DNA of 64,000 nt from Dicyema japonicum (GCA_011109175.1 RDEW01000054.1:108074-172073); one strand, 5' to 3'; positions 10,365-21,858 are shown, counted from the first letter of the stretch. Numbers and translations are program-made. Notes: a model not told the origin generated them from the sequence alone.

Positions 10365-11812
10365 AAGTAGTGACGTCACCAGTTACCAAAATCGAAATAG
10401 CCGACAGTTGACCCATATTCAAGATTCGACTTTTCTTTGTGTTCCTTTCTGTAATAGCAACCAAAGGGATGCTCTCACTTTAAAGGAAAAGGTCAGGTCT
10501 TCTTTCAGCGACAGATGTTGCATTTCCTATATATTTTCCTTTAAATGCTTAAAGTTACTTCTTTAGGGTTGAGATCTTGCGTAACTCATCAGATCTCCGT
10601 TCGACTAGTCCATATCTGAACCCCTGACTTTGTGGAAGAGAATCGGCTTTGAATTGTGGGATAATGTTTCCTGAAAGTCTTCCTTTAACGAGCTGAAGAA
10701 AGCCCAGCACCTCATTACTTGTCTTTGGACGACATGCACTGAGAACAGCGGATGCTGACTCAACCTTTACCCACTACCGAGCGTGGGGACATTGGTGGAA
10801 ACGTGTCTCCCATAGGTTTTGGTTTTCGTTTCGTGTTCTCCGTAACTGGGAGAGTGGGAGAGTCCGCTTTTGTAGTTAGTTTTCTGTTATTCACTGATTT
10901 GGTTCACTTGAAAGGACACGGGGTAAATGAATAATAAAAAAGAGGTGGGAACGAGGGGTTCAGATAAGGTGATACTTACAAAAGATACTTAACACGAATT
11001 AATATGAGATATCGAAGGGATAAGGTCATGAATTGCAGAGCTAACTGTTTTTTTTGAAAAGTCGTGATTCTCGGAGACCAAATATCACTGTCAAAAATTT
11101 CCTTGTGATGGTAGGAGACATGTAAGACATAGAGTTAGGGGAAATGATCATAAAACATTGCGTAGAGCGGATAATGTTTCGAATTTGATACGAAAACTAA
11201 TAAAAATATGGAAATTTGAGAAATAATACTTTTTTACTAAAACAGTTAAATCATGGTCATCGTTTTCATTCCTACGTTAATAGCAGAAATGAGGAGGACA
11301 AAAAAGAAAAGGCTGATTGAGCGCATTTCCATACGAGGGAATCACAAAAGCTTTTTATTAATTTAAATTAAAAAAAATTGAACATTTGATGATTATTGGG
11401 AACGAAGTGGTGACCCCAGAACTCTTCAAACAAGACGATACTCGTATAATAATGATGGGTAATTGTCAATGTAATGAGTGCATGCAACCTTAGGAAGTTT
11501 GGTCATCGGTGATTCCAGCTTTTACTAGTATCGCCCCTTTCCATTCAACACGCTTTAGTGGATAGATATACGTGGAATTTTCCGAGCTATGAAGCGACAC
11601 ACAATCTTCCAACAGAAACTACAAGGTAGTTGTCTAGTCACGAAGCTTGTGTATTACTTAGCGACTATTATTGAACATCATGAATTTCAAGATAAGTTTT
11701 AGAAAGTGGCAAACAAGAACCAAAATTAATGATAGAAACTTAATAAACATTCTTGTTTAAACAATAAAAAAACATTTAAAAAATTACATAAATTAAAAAT
11801 AAATAGCGGACA
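10365..11812. other. Intergenic region, no supportable gene
   Basis: Only short ORFs; the one at 10752-10934 has no recognisable content. AT content rises toward 11700-11812, upstream of the BUB1-like start. Confidence 0.45.
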
Positions 11813-13581
11813 ATGTCTTGTTTGTATTGTGATACTTTCGGTAATGATCCAAAATGTACTCATGACCAGTCAGAAGTTCTCACAAGAATAAAAAACGACT
11901 GGGAACTTCGTGAGGCAGTCCGAATAACCAAAAAATTGTACTTCTCCCAATAAACATAGATCTCTTAAAAAAGCCCTGGATAGATACTACGGCAACGATC
12001 CCCTCGCAATCTGGCTTAGGTTATCGACATACTTATTATTAGTTACTTGGAAGAAGTTAAGGGTTTCCTCACTCCAAATGAGATCTTCGATGAGTTGAGA
12101 GATTGCGTAACAGACTTCATGCGCTATTCTGAGTGGGTGAGGGACACTATATTTATCGATTTATGCATTTCCTACGTTTCTTGTCATTTCTATTTTAGGC
12201 CACCAGAGAGAGACACTTGTTTGTACTTAACCGACTTGGTGTAGGCACGGACAGCGGTAAGTTTTATATTTGTTGGGCCCGATTGTGCGAGGCTGAGAAA
12301 AAGACTGAAATGGCGGAGATTGTTTTCAGACAGGGCTTGAATTCCATGAGTCAGTCAAAAAAGGAATTGAAGGACGAATTTAGCGAGTTCCTGGCTAGAA
12401 AAATGGCTCAGAATGTGCACACCAATACCGCAAAGCTACAATTTGACCTGAAATTGGCCAAGAAATTCAAGACCGATTGTTTTGAAGAATTGAATTACAT
12501 AATGAACTTCAAATCTTCTGTCCCCCATAGAATAGGGCGCTTAAATCTGTTAAAATTCAGAAAAACTGTTTTGACGTCTTATTTTTGCGTGATAATATCT
12601 CAATTGAAGAGAACGCATCAATTCATCACATTGATCATAATTTTTATTATATTTTCGCGGTTTTCGTTTAAAGTTGAATTTCAGGTTACCAAAGGAATGC
12701 GGCCGGCGACGTGGTGGCCTTTCAAAAACGGGGAATACCGGTTTGTGAAAACTATCATGTGTGATCCCCTTTTTTTCAAAGTGGAGTCTGCTAATGGTCA
12801 CGTGGGTTCTGCTGTGGTGAGCTGTTGGTTGTATTGGCAGATTTTTTTTGAAAAGAGTTTGTTGAAGCAGTTCAGAATCACACAGAGAATAAAGGCTGAG
12901 TTGGGGGAGAATAACTTGTTTCAGAGCTTCCACAGTGTCTTCGCCTTGAAGAACGCTTATTTTCTGGTGGGGGATGACGTGAACTATTGGGGAAGACTGT
13001 CGGTTTTGTTTGTCTTCATTCCAGGACTTGGTGGTTAGACTGCAACTGGTTAATGAGCCCGCCATAAGCGTGTTTCTGGCTTCCCATCTGATCAGACTTA
13101 TAGTGACATTGCATTCAATTGGGGTTGTTCACGGAAATATCCACGTGGGATGTTTTTTGGTCTCTACCCTGTTAGGCTGATGTCTTATTAAAGGCCAGTG
13201 TCTGCTGACGGTTTCAACTTTGACTCCCAAATACTGAAACTGTGTGACTTTAGAGGGGCTGTGGACGACGGAAATGGGGATTTTAAGGTAGATGGGTTGT
13301 CTTATTATGGTGGACTACCGAAGAGTGATGACTGTGATTAGGTCTCTGTTCGGGGCTGAGGATGGAAGATTTGCAGAGTTGTTGCTATTTGGTAGTTTAG
13401 TGTGGGCTGGAATCTTGGGTGGATTGATGATATTTTTGAGGAAATGGAATGTGGGGTTCCGGATGTGGTTGAGAAGACCTTGAAAGTATGGGAACGCAAT
13501 TTTATGGTTTTATTCAGTGGCAAATACCGTTGTTCCCTCTTGTCTGAGATTGGGAAGATTGTAATGACCATTAATAATTAA
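11813..13581 (+). CDS. BUB1/BUBR1 (Mad3)-like spindle checkpoint protein with a degenerate kinase domain
   Basis: The ATG is at 11813. Introns of 22-23 bp are placed at the GTACTTC...CATAG, GTTATCG...TTAG and GTTTCTT...TTTTAG sites. Splicing gives a BUB1/BUBR1 N-terminal TPR region: DWELREAV, RYYGNDPLAIWLSYLEEV, then RLGVGTDSGKFYICWARL and AEIVFRQGL. These match the xFYTGNDPLxxWxRYIxW ... GIGxxxxxFYIxWA ... A.xxFQxGI signature. A short linker leads to a BUB-family kinase lobe: QRIKAELGE...NAYFLVGDDVNYWGRL, then a 22-bp intron, then LIRLIVTLHSIGVVHGNIHVGCFLV. The catalytic loop reads HGN where BUB1/BUBR1 have HGD, the lysine/asparagine positions after it are lost, and the metal-binding motif is DFR. 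This predicts a pseudokinase. The 3' end (VDYRRVMTVIRSLFG, WxxxFEEM) needs one more frame change that I could not explain by an intron. No KEN box was seen. The role would be kinetochore/mitotic checkpoint. Confidence 0.72.
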
Positions 13582-13778
13582 TTTTGTTGTTGTATTTGAG
13601 GTTATTGTTGTGAGGTTAATGATTAAGCAAGGATTAAATAGGTGCTGAATGTAAAATAAGGAAACATTTGTAATAATCCTATTTTATTTATGAATTGAAT
13701 GTGGGTAGAGGAGAGAGGGAATAAGGACTGGCTGGAAGTTAACTTTTCTAAGAGGAGAATGGCTAACAGTTAGGATAT
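13582..13778. other. Short AT-rich spacer
   Basis: No gene or repeat seen between the BUB1-like stop and the LINE remnant. Confidence 0.4.
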
Positions 13779-14462
13779 TTGAATCTAGTTAATAATACTG
13801 CACTTTACGAAGGGACATNTGGAACCTGTAACTTTTCTCCAGACCATATTTGTCATATACGCCCTAATCTACTAATGAAACATTACGCTGCGATCAGCTT
13901 CAAGAAATTCTCTAAACAACTGGATACCAAAGTACGTGGCCGCAAACCGAAAAATGAACCTTACCAAGAACTATTCTCAGACAAGCAGGTCTCAGAGGTA
14001 ATCGCCGGATTAAAGAACTCACGGGCCTGCGGCCCAGACAAAGTATCTTTAATCACCTAAAACACATAAGCAAATACGCAATTAGCTATCTAAGGAAATT
14101 TTTAACCTGTCCGTTAACTGGACCAAATATGGAAAATATCACTCCAATTCATAAAGCCGGAGAACCAAAAGGAGATCCCAGTTCATAAAACCAATCTCAT
14201 TGCCTTCACTATATCAAATGTGTTGGAAAAGTTGATCCTATCTGAAATTACTCTTCCTTAACTCAACCCAATTTCCAACACGGATTCCGTTCTGGAAGAT
14301 CAACCACGACTTTCTTATCAAGAAAAGGGGAGATTAAATATTATTACAAGCTTCTCCAACACTTTAGAAAATGCTCAAGTTATGGAGACAGGCTTAAGGG
14401 CTTTTTTCCTTAGATTAATTAGTTATGACTAGGACAACCAGAAAATTTGCAATTTTTATAAT
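13779..14462 (+). pseudogene. 2A-type LINE remnant, copy 1 (RT fragments upstream of the RLE insertion)
   Basis: From about 13820 this is near-identical to 54790-55427. It contains RT pieces: VIAGLKNSRACGPDKVS (LKxxKAxGPDxIxx motif), then in other frames ITPIHKAGEPKGDPSS and KPISL (the PIHKKGxxxxxxxYRPISL motif). Stops and frame changes show decay. The 5' part with the 2A motif is absent here but present in the copies at 44738-45115 and 54150-54560. An undetermined base (N) sits at 13819, exactly at the left edge of the similarity, so the junction may be an assembly seam. Confidence 0.6.
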
Positions 14463-17395
14463 CGTCTAATTGCTCTGCCTGCAACATGAGCAATTTGAGA
14501 AAGTTTGGAATTTTTTGTTCTGCCTGTGGAGTCTTCTTTCACCTCGGGTGTTTGAAGCTCTCTCAGGCCTCTATCCGTGCTCTTGGGGTATGGCACTGCC
14601 GCTCGTGCCTTGGAATTGGTTCGGGGTTTCCTAATGGTCACGCGAGTTCATGTACCCCGGGGCAGACCTTTCCCATTTGGATCCAGATTCGCTGCTCAAA
14701 ATTATCAATGAACGCCGGTCATCGAGGAGTATCCCGGTGAAGATCCCTAAAGCAGCCCGCCCCCTAGCTGCCGAAGCATTAACCAAAGCAATCGACGATG
14801 CACTCCGCTCCGACTCTATAAACGACTGGATACGTTTGTTTAATTTTGCTCCTTTCGCTCTTGGCTCCTCTAGAGATCGCAATGGGAAGGAGTCTCTCTC
14901 GATTGAAATGAAGAACAACATCCGCGCATTTATGGATGGAACTCACTTTACGGACCTCACGTCCTTCTGCATCCGTTCAACTGAGACTCGGAGTTCAACT
15001 CGGGAAACGGAGATTCTTCGCCTAAGAAAGACCGTACGATCGAAGTTGCTTGAAAAAGGAACCCGATCCGCATTGAAGGCCCTCTCACTCTCAGATGGAC
15101 CACGCAATCCAACCATTGATACTTACAAGACGCTATTGGGGAAACATCCACCCTCTCCGAATGACCTACGCCATTGCTCGCCCCCATCAGAAGCGACCCC
15201 TTTGACCACGTCTCCTGAGGATGTCATCACGGCGTTATGGAACTTTGCACCAAGTAGCTGTGGAGGTCTCGATGGCTTAAGGCCCGGCCATCTTAAAGAC
15301 CTTATTTCACCGACTATTGGAGACCAAGCAAGTCGTCTTTCATACTCACTCACTTCTCTTATGAACAGGATATTATCTGAACATTTGCCTGATTTGATAC
15401 GTCATATCTTGTTTTCGGCTAGTCTGATTGCCGTCGACAAGAAGGGAGGTGGAATCCGCCCGATCGCGGTCGGATTCACTTTCAGAAGACTAGCAGCCAA
15501 GATTGCTTCCAGATTTTCTACGTCAATCTTGTCAAAATCCTTACTTCCCAGTCAAGTTGGAGTCGAAGTTCGTCTTGGATGTGAGGCAGCCGTTCACTCC
15601 GTCAGAAGATTCAGGAACAGCTGCATTCAAGACTTTAAAAGGCACATTATGGTAAAACTGGACATCAAGAACGCTTTTAACAGCTTAAGAAGAGACTGCA
15701 TTCTGGAGGCCTGCAAGGAAAGATGTCCGTACATATTTGAACTGGTCAATTGTTCATACGGAAAACCTTCACTATTGCACGGGGATTTCATAGTTCCATC
15801 GTCCTCAGGTGTTCAACAGGGCGACCCCCTCGGACCACTGCTGTTCTCCCTCGGCATTGAGAGGATCACGAAGCTCTCTAGATGCCCACTCAACATCTGG
15901 TACCTCGATGACGCTGTCTTAGGAGGTCCCCCGGAAACGGTCTTCCAGGAATTAGAAGTACTCACCCCGCGCTGTTCGAGGTGGGTCTTCAGTTGAATAT
16001 AACGAAATGTGAAATAACAAACTGTGGTCTTGCTGACGATGACTTCTCTTCAATTGTTCAAAAATTTTACTCCTTGTTTCCCGGTGGGATTTCGACCCCT
16101 GAAAATGAATTGATTTTTCTTGGATCCCCGATCACTAGTAATGCGATGAAGCATGTCCTCCTTGACAAAAAACGACTCCTATGCGATTCGCTGGAAAGAT
16201 TACAGCTGCTGGACTTGCACACAGCACTATTCCTATTGAAAAGAAGTCTCAACATCCAGAGAATCTCCTATCTACTAAGGACAGCTCCATATTATTCTCA
16301 ACTGGAGCTGCTCGAGAATTTTGATTTGTCTCTCCTCAGCTCGACGGAGCAAATATTTAATGTCCGATTCGACGATGATACATGGATGCAGGCTACACTC
16401 CCAGTTAGATTCGGGGGTCTTGGAATCCGTCGAACTTTGGACGTCTCACTTCCCGCTCATTTATCATCACTCACGGCCTGCGAACCTTTGGTCAGGAGGA
16501 TTCTACACTCCCCACCCGAATTCTCAACTGACCAAGAGATAATCCACGCACGAGAAGCCTGGAATGCCACCAACCTCCCCCTGCCTCCTTCCCAAGATCG
16601 CCAGCGAAACCTGGACAACTTATTATGCTGGAAATCATTTGGACTCCTACTGGAATCTGCCAATCAGCACCGACGCGCTTGTTTGCTTTCGGGGGCTTCC
16701 CCTGAGAGCGGAGCTTGGCTAAACGCCATCCCCAATGGAGCTTTGGGCACTTTTCTGGATGATGAATGCGTTAGAACTGGTATCTCTCTGCGGCTGGGAC
16801 TAAAAGTATGTGTACCTCACCCGTGCCGATGTGGCATCCTGATAGACTGCTATGGCCTGCACCCTCTCGCCTGCAGGAGGAGCGCTGGCAGATCCCCAAG
16901 GCACAAGGCTCTGAATGAAATTGTCAGACGAGCTATGGATGCTGCTGGATACTCGGCCATTCTTGAACCGGTCGGGTTATGCAGAAGTGACGGGAAACGA
17001 CCGGACGGGATGACCATATTTCCATTTGAGGCCGGGAAACCACTGGTTTGGGATGTGACATGTACAGACACGTTCGTCCAGAAAAATCTTCACGAGAGTG
17101 CTACAAGGGCTTGTTCAGCATCCGTAAAGGCGGAGAAGGCCAAACTCGTTAAATACGTCGACCTTCCCGATGATGTCAAATTTGTTCCCCTTGCTATGGA
17201 GACTTCCGGATCCTACTCCCCCTCTACACTCGAGTTTTTCGGACGTCTTGGAAACCGGATCACCTCATGCACTGGAGATCTCCGTGAACGCCGCTGGCTA
17301 TTTGAGCGAATTTCGCTCGCAATTTTGTGAGGGAACAGCCACGCAGTGAGGGCGGCAACTACCTGACTTCTATTGTTTAAAAAAAATAAAAAAAA
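14463..17395 (+). mobile_element. Non-LTR retrotransposon with PHD finger, RT and restriction-like endonuclease (RLE)
   Basis: The boundaries come from comparison with the uninterrupted copy at 55400-55450. There the flanks ...TTTTTATAAT and AATAATTGCAAAAG are adjacent, here they are separated by this element. The 3' end is an A-rich tail with AATAAT repeats. The order of domains is PHD finger (14471-14620), RT (~15200-16000 and on), zinc knuckle and RLE (16820-17330). The element is visibly GC-richer than the host DNA. A second, 5'-truncated copy lies inverted at 43205-44737. Confidence 0.8.
14471..17331 (+). pseudogene. PHD-RT-RLE polyprotein of the LINE, two frameshifts
   Basis: The N-terminus has a CxxC...CxxC...HxxC...CxxC PHD finger (CSAC, FCSACGVFFHLGC, WHCRSC). 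The frame then changes near 14640-14740. The long ORF 14650-15996 has the RT fingers/palm: LDGLRPGHL, IRPIAVG, VKLDIKNAFNSL, GVQQGDPLGPLLF and the catalytic YLDD at 15901-15912. A one-base loss in a C-run near 15966 breaks the frame; the right-arm copy has the longer run. The ORF 15981-17330 holds thumb sequence, a CxC...HPLAC...RH zinc knuckle (16826-16905) and the endonuclease motifs KRPDG (~17000) and LVWDVTCTD (~17050). This resembles RLE-type LINEs (R2/R4/NeSL-like side), where the endonuclease follows the RT. The protein would nick target DNA and prime reverse transcription. As drawn it is not intact. Confidence 0.78.
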
Positions 17396-17880
17396 ATAAT
17401 AATAATAATTGCAAAAGAAATGATTGTAAAAATTGCATTATAGAACGATGATCGAAATCATTTATTGTAATAAGAAATAAAAATATTCCTGAACATTTTC
17501 ATGTTTAAAGTTTCGATTTTAAGTAAGAATTTTCGTCAAAAGAGATATCATCGCATTTTCAACTGAGGCTGAGCTTTTGCAACAATTTCGAAGGTGTGAT
17601 TAAATTTCTGGTGAAATATTTTTATTTGAGAAATCAAGAATACTTAGTATCCAGATTTTTAAAGATTTTTTGATATATATTTTTTATATTGCACCGATCA
17701 GATGAAAATTCTATGGTGTTCAGATCTGCATAAGATTTTTAAATTGAATAATCAAGTAGTTAGGTATTTGAAATCATTTCAATTAAAATCAAATAGTTTT
17801 GCTGATTTCTGTTAAACATGTAAACAAAGCGGGAATATTAACTGATTTTTTGTCCTAAAATAATTAAAAATCGAAACATT
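17396..17880 (+). repeat. 3' part of the 2A-type LINE host element, copy 1
   Basis: Continuation of the host element after the RLE insertion. It matches 55428-55915 on the same strand and 42725-43204 inverted. It is AT-rich, with no coding signal. Confidence 0.75.
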
Positions 17881-17959
17881 TTTGATTATTATTCTAGGCA
17901 CGTACGCGATGCCAAGATCATGACAAAGCATGTGCAACACGAAAAGTTAACAATCTAAT

Positions 17960-18570
17960 TAACGTCCCCCATCTTTTTCGATCCGTTGCCATGTTCCGTA
18001 GCATATCCTGAGATCTTCATCTAGAATAACCGGCAGTGTTGTCCTCGGCCGGCCGCGGAAACGAGAAGCTTCTAAGACAAATACTCCTCCATTGCTATGT
18101 TGGAAGGGGTCCCCATATCGTGGCAGAGTATGTGTCCAAAGAGCCATCATCTTGAATCAGTAATCTCACATGATATTGGCTCAGTTCCTGTTCTCTTGTA
18201 TAAGATTTCAAACTCCTTCGATATTTTTGTCTTTTGGAGACATCCGATTAATATCTTGTATTTTGAAAGGTCTTCACAAAGTTCTTTTCTTTTCCATGCA
18301 CTAGAGAGTTCTTTGACATTGAACGTTAAAAGAGAGAAGTCATTTAGGTTGCAATTTTCGTGTTTTTCAGACATACTTTTCAAGAGGGACGTCACCATTT
18401 CAACCTAACATTTTTGATTAAAACTCCATTTCCTTCAAATTCAGAGACAAATTTATTAATTTCTGGAAGATTCTGGGAATAATATTTGGCTGCTTTTAGC
18501 CAGCTTCTCCATCTTGTGACAACAATTTAGGGTGGATTTCCTATTTGTGAGAACATTTAACAGCGTCTTT
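17960..18570 (-). pseudogene. Family A LINE derivative: endonuclease start fused to C-terminal tail
   Basis: Reading the minus strand, a linker (AAKYYSQNLPEINKF) is followed by an AP-endonuclease start (SLLTFNVKELSSAWKRKEL ... DLSKYKILIGCLQKTKI). That jumps directly to the family A C-terminal tail (SRWWLFGHIL ... EASRFRGRPRTTLPVIL). All of the RT and most of the endonuclease are missing. The inverted copy at 42060-42650 has the same junction, so the deletion predates the duplication. It may have been a non-autonomous element mobilised in trans, or simply a deletion. Confidence 0.6.
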
Positions 18571-18580
18571 TGTTCTTCAC

Positions 18581-18828
18581 CTTGGCAGCCGTTAGGAAGA
18601 AATCAGGTTGTCTCTGTGAAGTAAGATTTTATTTTTAGAGCACAATTGTGTAACAGATGTGAAACGAAATTATTATGACACTTTCACGAAAGCCATAATG
18701 TTTATAGCCCCGCATGTGCAACACTCAAAGAAACAATATTTATAGTTAGTCTTTTCCATTTTCCTCTGTCGAATGCGAGTGATCTCAATTCGTCCAGGTC
18801 GTCCCCCGTCTTTAGATTTTTTCTCACA
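18581..18828. other. ~250-bp segment present only in the left arm
   Basis: Comparison with 42017-42030 in the right arm shows the flanks joined there. The segment has a minus-strand open frame but no recognisable product. Confidence 0.6.
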
Positions 18829-19129
18829 CGGACGACCTAGATCGACACTTCCGACTGCCTTAAACAAAGACCTAAATCGTGTAAAACACAAGTGACGTGA
18901 AAAAAATTTAGATATAAAAATTTCATTAATGTCCCAGCTAAAATTAGATTTATTCCTACACTTGTCATATATCTTGTTCGGAGCGGAGATTTACCCAATC
19001 AGAGTACAGTCAAACCCCTCTAAACCGATTCCTCTCGAAACCGACAGAATTGTCCGGTATAGAGGGGAGGTCGGTATATTGAACAAGTCATTAAATTTAT
19101 TTATAACGAAAAAGTGAAACAGTAAAATT

Positions 19130-19520
19130 AATAGAAATCTGTCAATAATGATTGCCTCGTATTTAGCTTCAATTCAGCAATCGCTTTATTGTTCAGATAG
19201 ATCAGTCTGTTGACTGGATCGAGTAATGAAGGGTCTTGAGTGCAAGCAAAGTGGCAGATTTGGTCTAGCATTTGTTGAACATTTGTGCATGTTAATTTCT
19301 CTATATGTTTTGGCTCTGTTTGCTTATCAGAATCTGAGTCATTGTCATTATCTTCAAAAGCTGAGACTGTTTGGTATTGCTAAACTAGGAATGATTCCAA
19401 ATCTTTGGGATTTTCAGTGGGTACTTCCAAGTCTAAATTGACAAATTCTTCTTCTGTCATTGGATTATCGACTAGTCTATTCATGAGGGGTCTGAACAGT
19501 AAATTGTTTTCAGGATTGTC
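19130..19520 (-). pseudogene. Pogo/Tigger transposase C-terminal region
   Basis: The minus strand reads RPLMNRLVDNPMTEEEFVNL...ENPKDLESF, then, after a stop, an acidic/helical C-terminal stretch. This resembles the tail of Tigger-type transposases. It is separated from the DDE piece at 24310 by the inserted element whose duplicated target TTTATA lies at 19522-19527 and 24299-24304. The mirrored copy is at 41338-41735. Confidence 0.5.
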
Positions 19521-19597
19521 GTTTATATGTCACGAGCCTAGGGTGTTAACGAGCCTAAATTCGCTTATTGAAAATTAATTTATCGCTTGAGATAAAT

Positions 19598-19820
19598 AAA
19601 GGAAATTAATTTTTTTATTAAATAATAACAGCATAGGGAATTAGTGTCTATCAGGGATGTAGTTTCATGCGAGATTTATAATGATGTTCTATCTATGTTT
19701 AGTTGTTTCTCGTGATATACTTATTATTTCTCTATTTAAGTTATTTTGTAACTTCTATTAGTAGAAAATATAATAATTTAATTATGCTGTAATTATTTAA
19801 TAAAAAAATTAATTTCCTTT
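19598..19820. mobile_element. 223-bp MITE-like element, copy 1
   Basis: It starts AAAGGAAATTAATTTTTTTA and ends with the inverse over roughly 30 bp; flanking AAT on both sides may be a 3-bp duplication. No coding content. The superfamily is uncertain (3-bp duplications fit Harbinger-like MITEs). Confidence 0.6.
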
Positions 19821-19829
19821 AATAAGTCG

Positions 19830-20900
19830 TGTGTGAATTGTGGTTCATCCAGCCACTTTGCAAATTATGGAAGATGCCCAAGGCTGTTGAAGCTAACATA
19901 GCGAAGAAAAACAAAATTGACCAAAAAAGGAAAAATCGAATGGAAAATTATTCTAAAACGAGAAAATGCCCATAATGGAGAAAGTGAAGTTTCCAAAATT
20001 GGAACGAATAAGAAATTAAAGTCAGAGTTTAGAATGTATGGCAGACTGGATGGAATACCAATAAATAAGAAACCTTCTAAAAAAACAGTAGAAGCTTCAA
20101 CACAGAGAAGAGAGTGGCGCTCTTAAGAAGAGAGGGCAGCCACCGAAAAAAACAGAAGTAGTCAGGATAACCCTGATTAATGCCCGTTCTCTTCGGAAAC
20201 GGGCCTCATTGCTGGTTGCTATAGCCATCACGATCCAGATGGAAGTTCTAATTATAAACGAAACTAAATTGAAGAAAAGACCATTTAAAATTGATGGATA
20301 CGACTCATTAGATTTTTTTATTTGTTTTTTTGAAAGACTGGTTCTTGTGCTGGAACAGGAACTTCAATTTACTACAAAACTTCTTTAAATACAAGACTAC
20401 CCACGATCAATGAAGAAAATCTTTGTGAACTAGCAAGCATTCAACTACAAATAACCATGTGATGGATAACTATCGGAGGAATCTATTCTTAAAAACTACG
20501 AGAGTATCCATGGATTGTTGACAAATTTATGGAAACAGTGAATATCCAATCCTTGTTGGGGACATTAACGCTAAACATATTGGCTATGGTTGTGTAACAA
20601 CCAATCAAGATAGAAAATGCCTTGTAAAATGGATGAAGTCTGGAGAGTTAAAGATTTTAATTCAGTCGAAATTATGGAATTAAACTCGCACATGGATTGG
20701 ATTTAGCATCTGAAATTGATGACGAATACGAAAGAAAAACGAGAAGAATTGGTGATTTATTACATTGATTGTGGAAACTCGCATTGTAATTGGGGCTTTT
20801 TACGGAGAAGAGACATACGGTGTCTCATGAGAGTGCCCCAATATAGACGACCCCAAATCTTGGCTTTCCTCTTTAGTTAATGGCTCTTACCTTGTTTAGT
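19830..20900 (+). pseudogene. R1/jockey-type LINE, internally deleted copy 1
   Basis: It begins in the zinc-knuckle end of ORF1 (SCVNCGSSSHFANY), followed by a Lys-rich tail. It then runs through a TLINARSLRKRASLL endonuclease start and a few endonuclease pieces (GDINAKHIGYGC in shifted frames, DWI) into an RT C-terminal end (CGNSHCNWGF, RRPQILAFLFS). The RT core is missing and stops are frequent. The 3' end lies by ~20985, just upstream of the 28S fragment. Confidence 0.55.
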
Positions 20901-21009
20901 TAGTTGGGGTTTTGCGAATAAATCATGTTATCTGTTAATTGTTGTTCTTAGTCGTCTTCTTACTAATTCAGTAATGCCGTACTATCCCATCCGGGAAGGT
21001 TATAGTGCA

Positions 21010-21760
21010 AGACCCTATATGGGTCGTTCGGATCTGAAAACAGTGTCATTTGGGGAGTTTGGCTGGGGCGGTACATCTGCTAAACGATAACGCAGATGTC
21101 CAAAGGTGAGCTCAGGCGGAACAGAAATCTGCCATGGCGCGAAAGGGTAAAAGCTCGCCTTATTTGCATGTTCAGTACGTATGCAAAACGCGAAAGCGTG
21201 GCCTATCGATCCTTTTGCTTTTAAAAGCTTTAAGCTAAAGGTGACAGAAAAGTTACCACAGGGATAATTGCTTGTGGCGCCCAAGCGTACATAGCGACGG
21301 CGCTTTTTGATCCTTCGATGTTGGCTCTTCCTATCATTGCGAAGCATAAATCGCAAAGTGTAGGATTGTTCACACTAACAGGGAACGTGAGCTGAGTTTA
21401 GACCATCGTGAGATAGGTTAGTTTTACCCTACTGATTCGGTGTCGTTGCAACAGTAATTCTGCAAATTACGTGAGGAACTGCAGAGTCAGACATTTGGTT
21501 CATGCACTTGACTGAAAAGTCAGTGGTGCGAAGCTATCGTCTGAAAATAATAACTGAACGCCTCTAAGTTAGAATCTTGACTGGAAGCAACGATATTGTG
21601 CAGTACTCTAATATAGCAAGAATATGCTTTTATGACTGCTGTTACCTTGGTGTCGAAAGGTGTCCTAAAAGTAGGCATTATCACCCAGGTGAATTGCATT
21701 GAGACTGAGTACTGTGCTAAATCACATGTAGACGACATTCTAATCACATGTAGACGACAA
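21010..21760 (+). rRNA. 28S rRNA 3'-region fragment, probably a pseudogene (left arm)
   Basis: Conserved 28S landmarks are present in order: GGGGCGGTACATCTG, GGCCTATCGATCC, AGAAAAGTTACCACAGGGAT (peptidyl-transferase region), GCTTTTTGATCCTTCGATGT, GTGAGATAGGTTAGTTTTAC, GAACGCCTCTAAG. The sarcin-ricin loop, almost invariant in life as AGTACGAGAGGAAC, reads ATTACGTGAGGAAC here. The upstream two thirds of 28S are absent, and the piece lies between LINE remnants inside a TIR-bounded element. I therefore read it as a non-functional captured fragment, though it also shows what the host 28S looks like. Confidence 0.9.
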
Positions 21761-21858
21761 TCGAAGATTAATTGTTAATTCTAGATATAAATGTTCTCTG
21801 TCAGATTAATTGTTAATTCTAAACATGGAATTTAACTATTGTTAACATCTTTGATGGG

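Noticed and set aside
12217-13038. 273-codon single open frame as an independent gene
   Set aside because: It merges BUB1/BUBR1-like exons with intron sequence; the family match continues across 22-23 bp introns on both sides.
21015-21356. 113-codon ORF on the minus strand of the 28S fragment (and 39474-39719 on the plus strand)
   Set aside because: Antisense to highly conserved 28S rRNA sequence; a shadow, not a protein.
21010-21760. Functional 28S rRNA gene
   Set aside because: Upstream two thirds missing, sarcin-ricin loop altered, embedded between LINE pieces inside a transposon.
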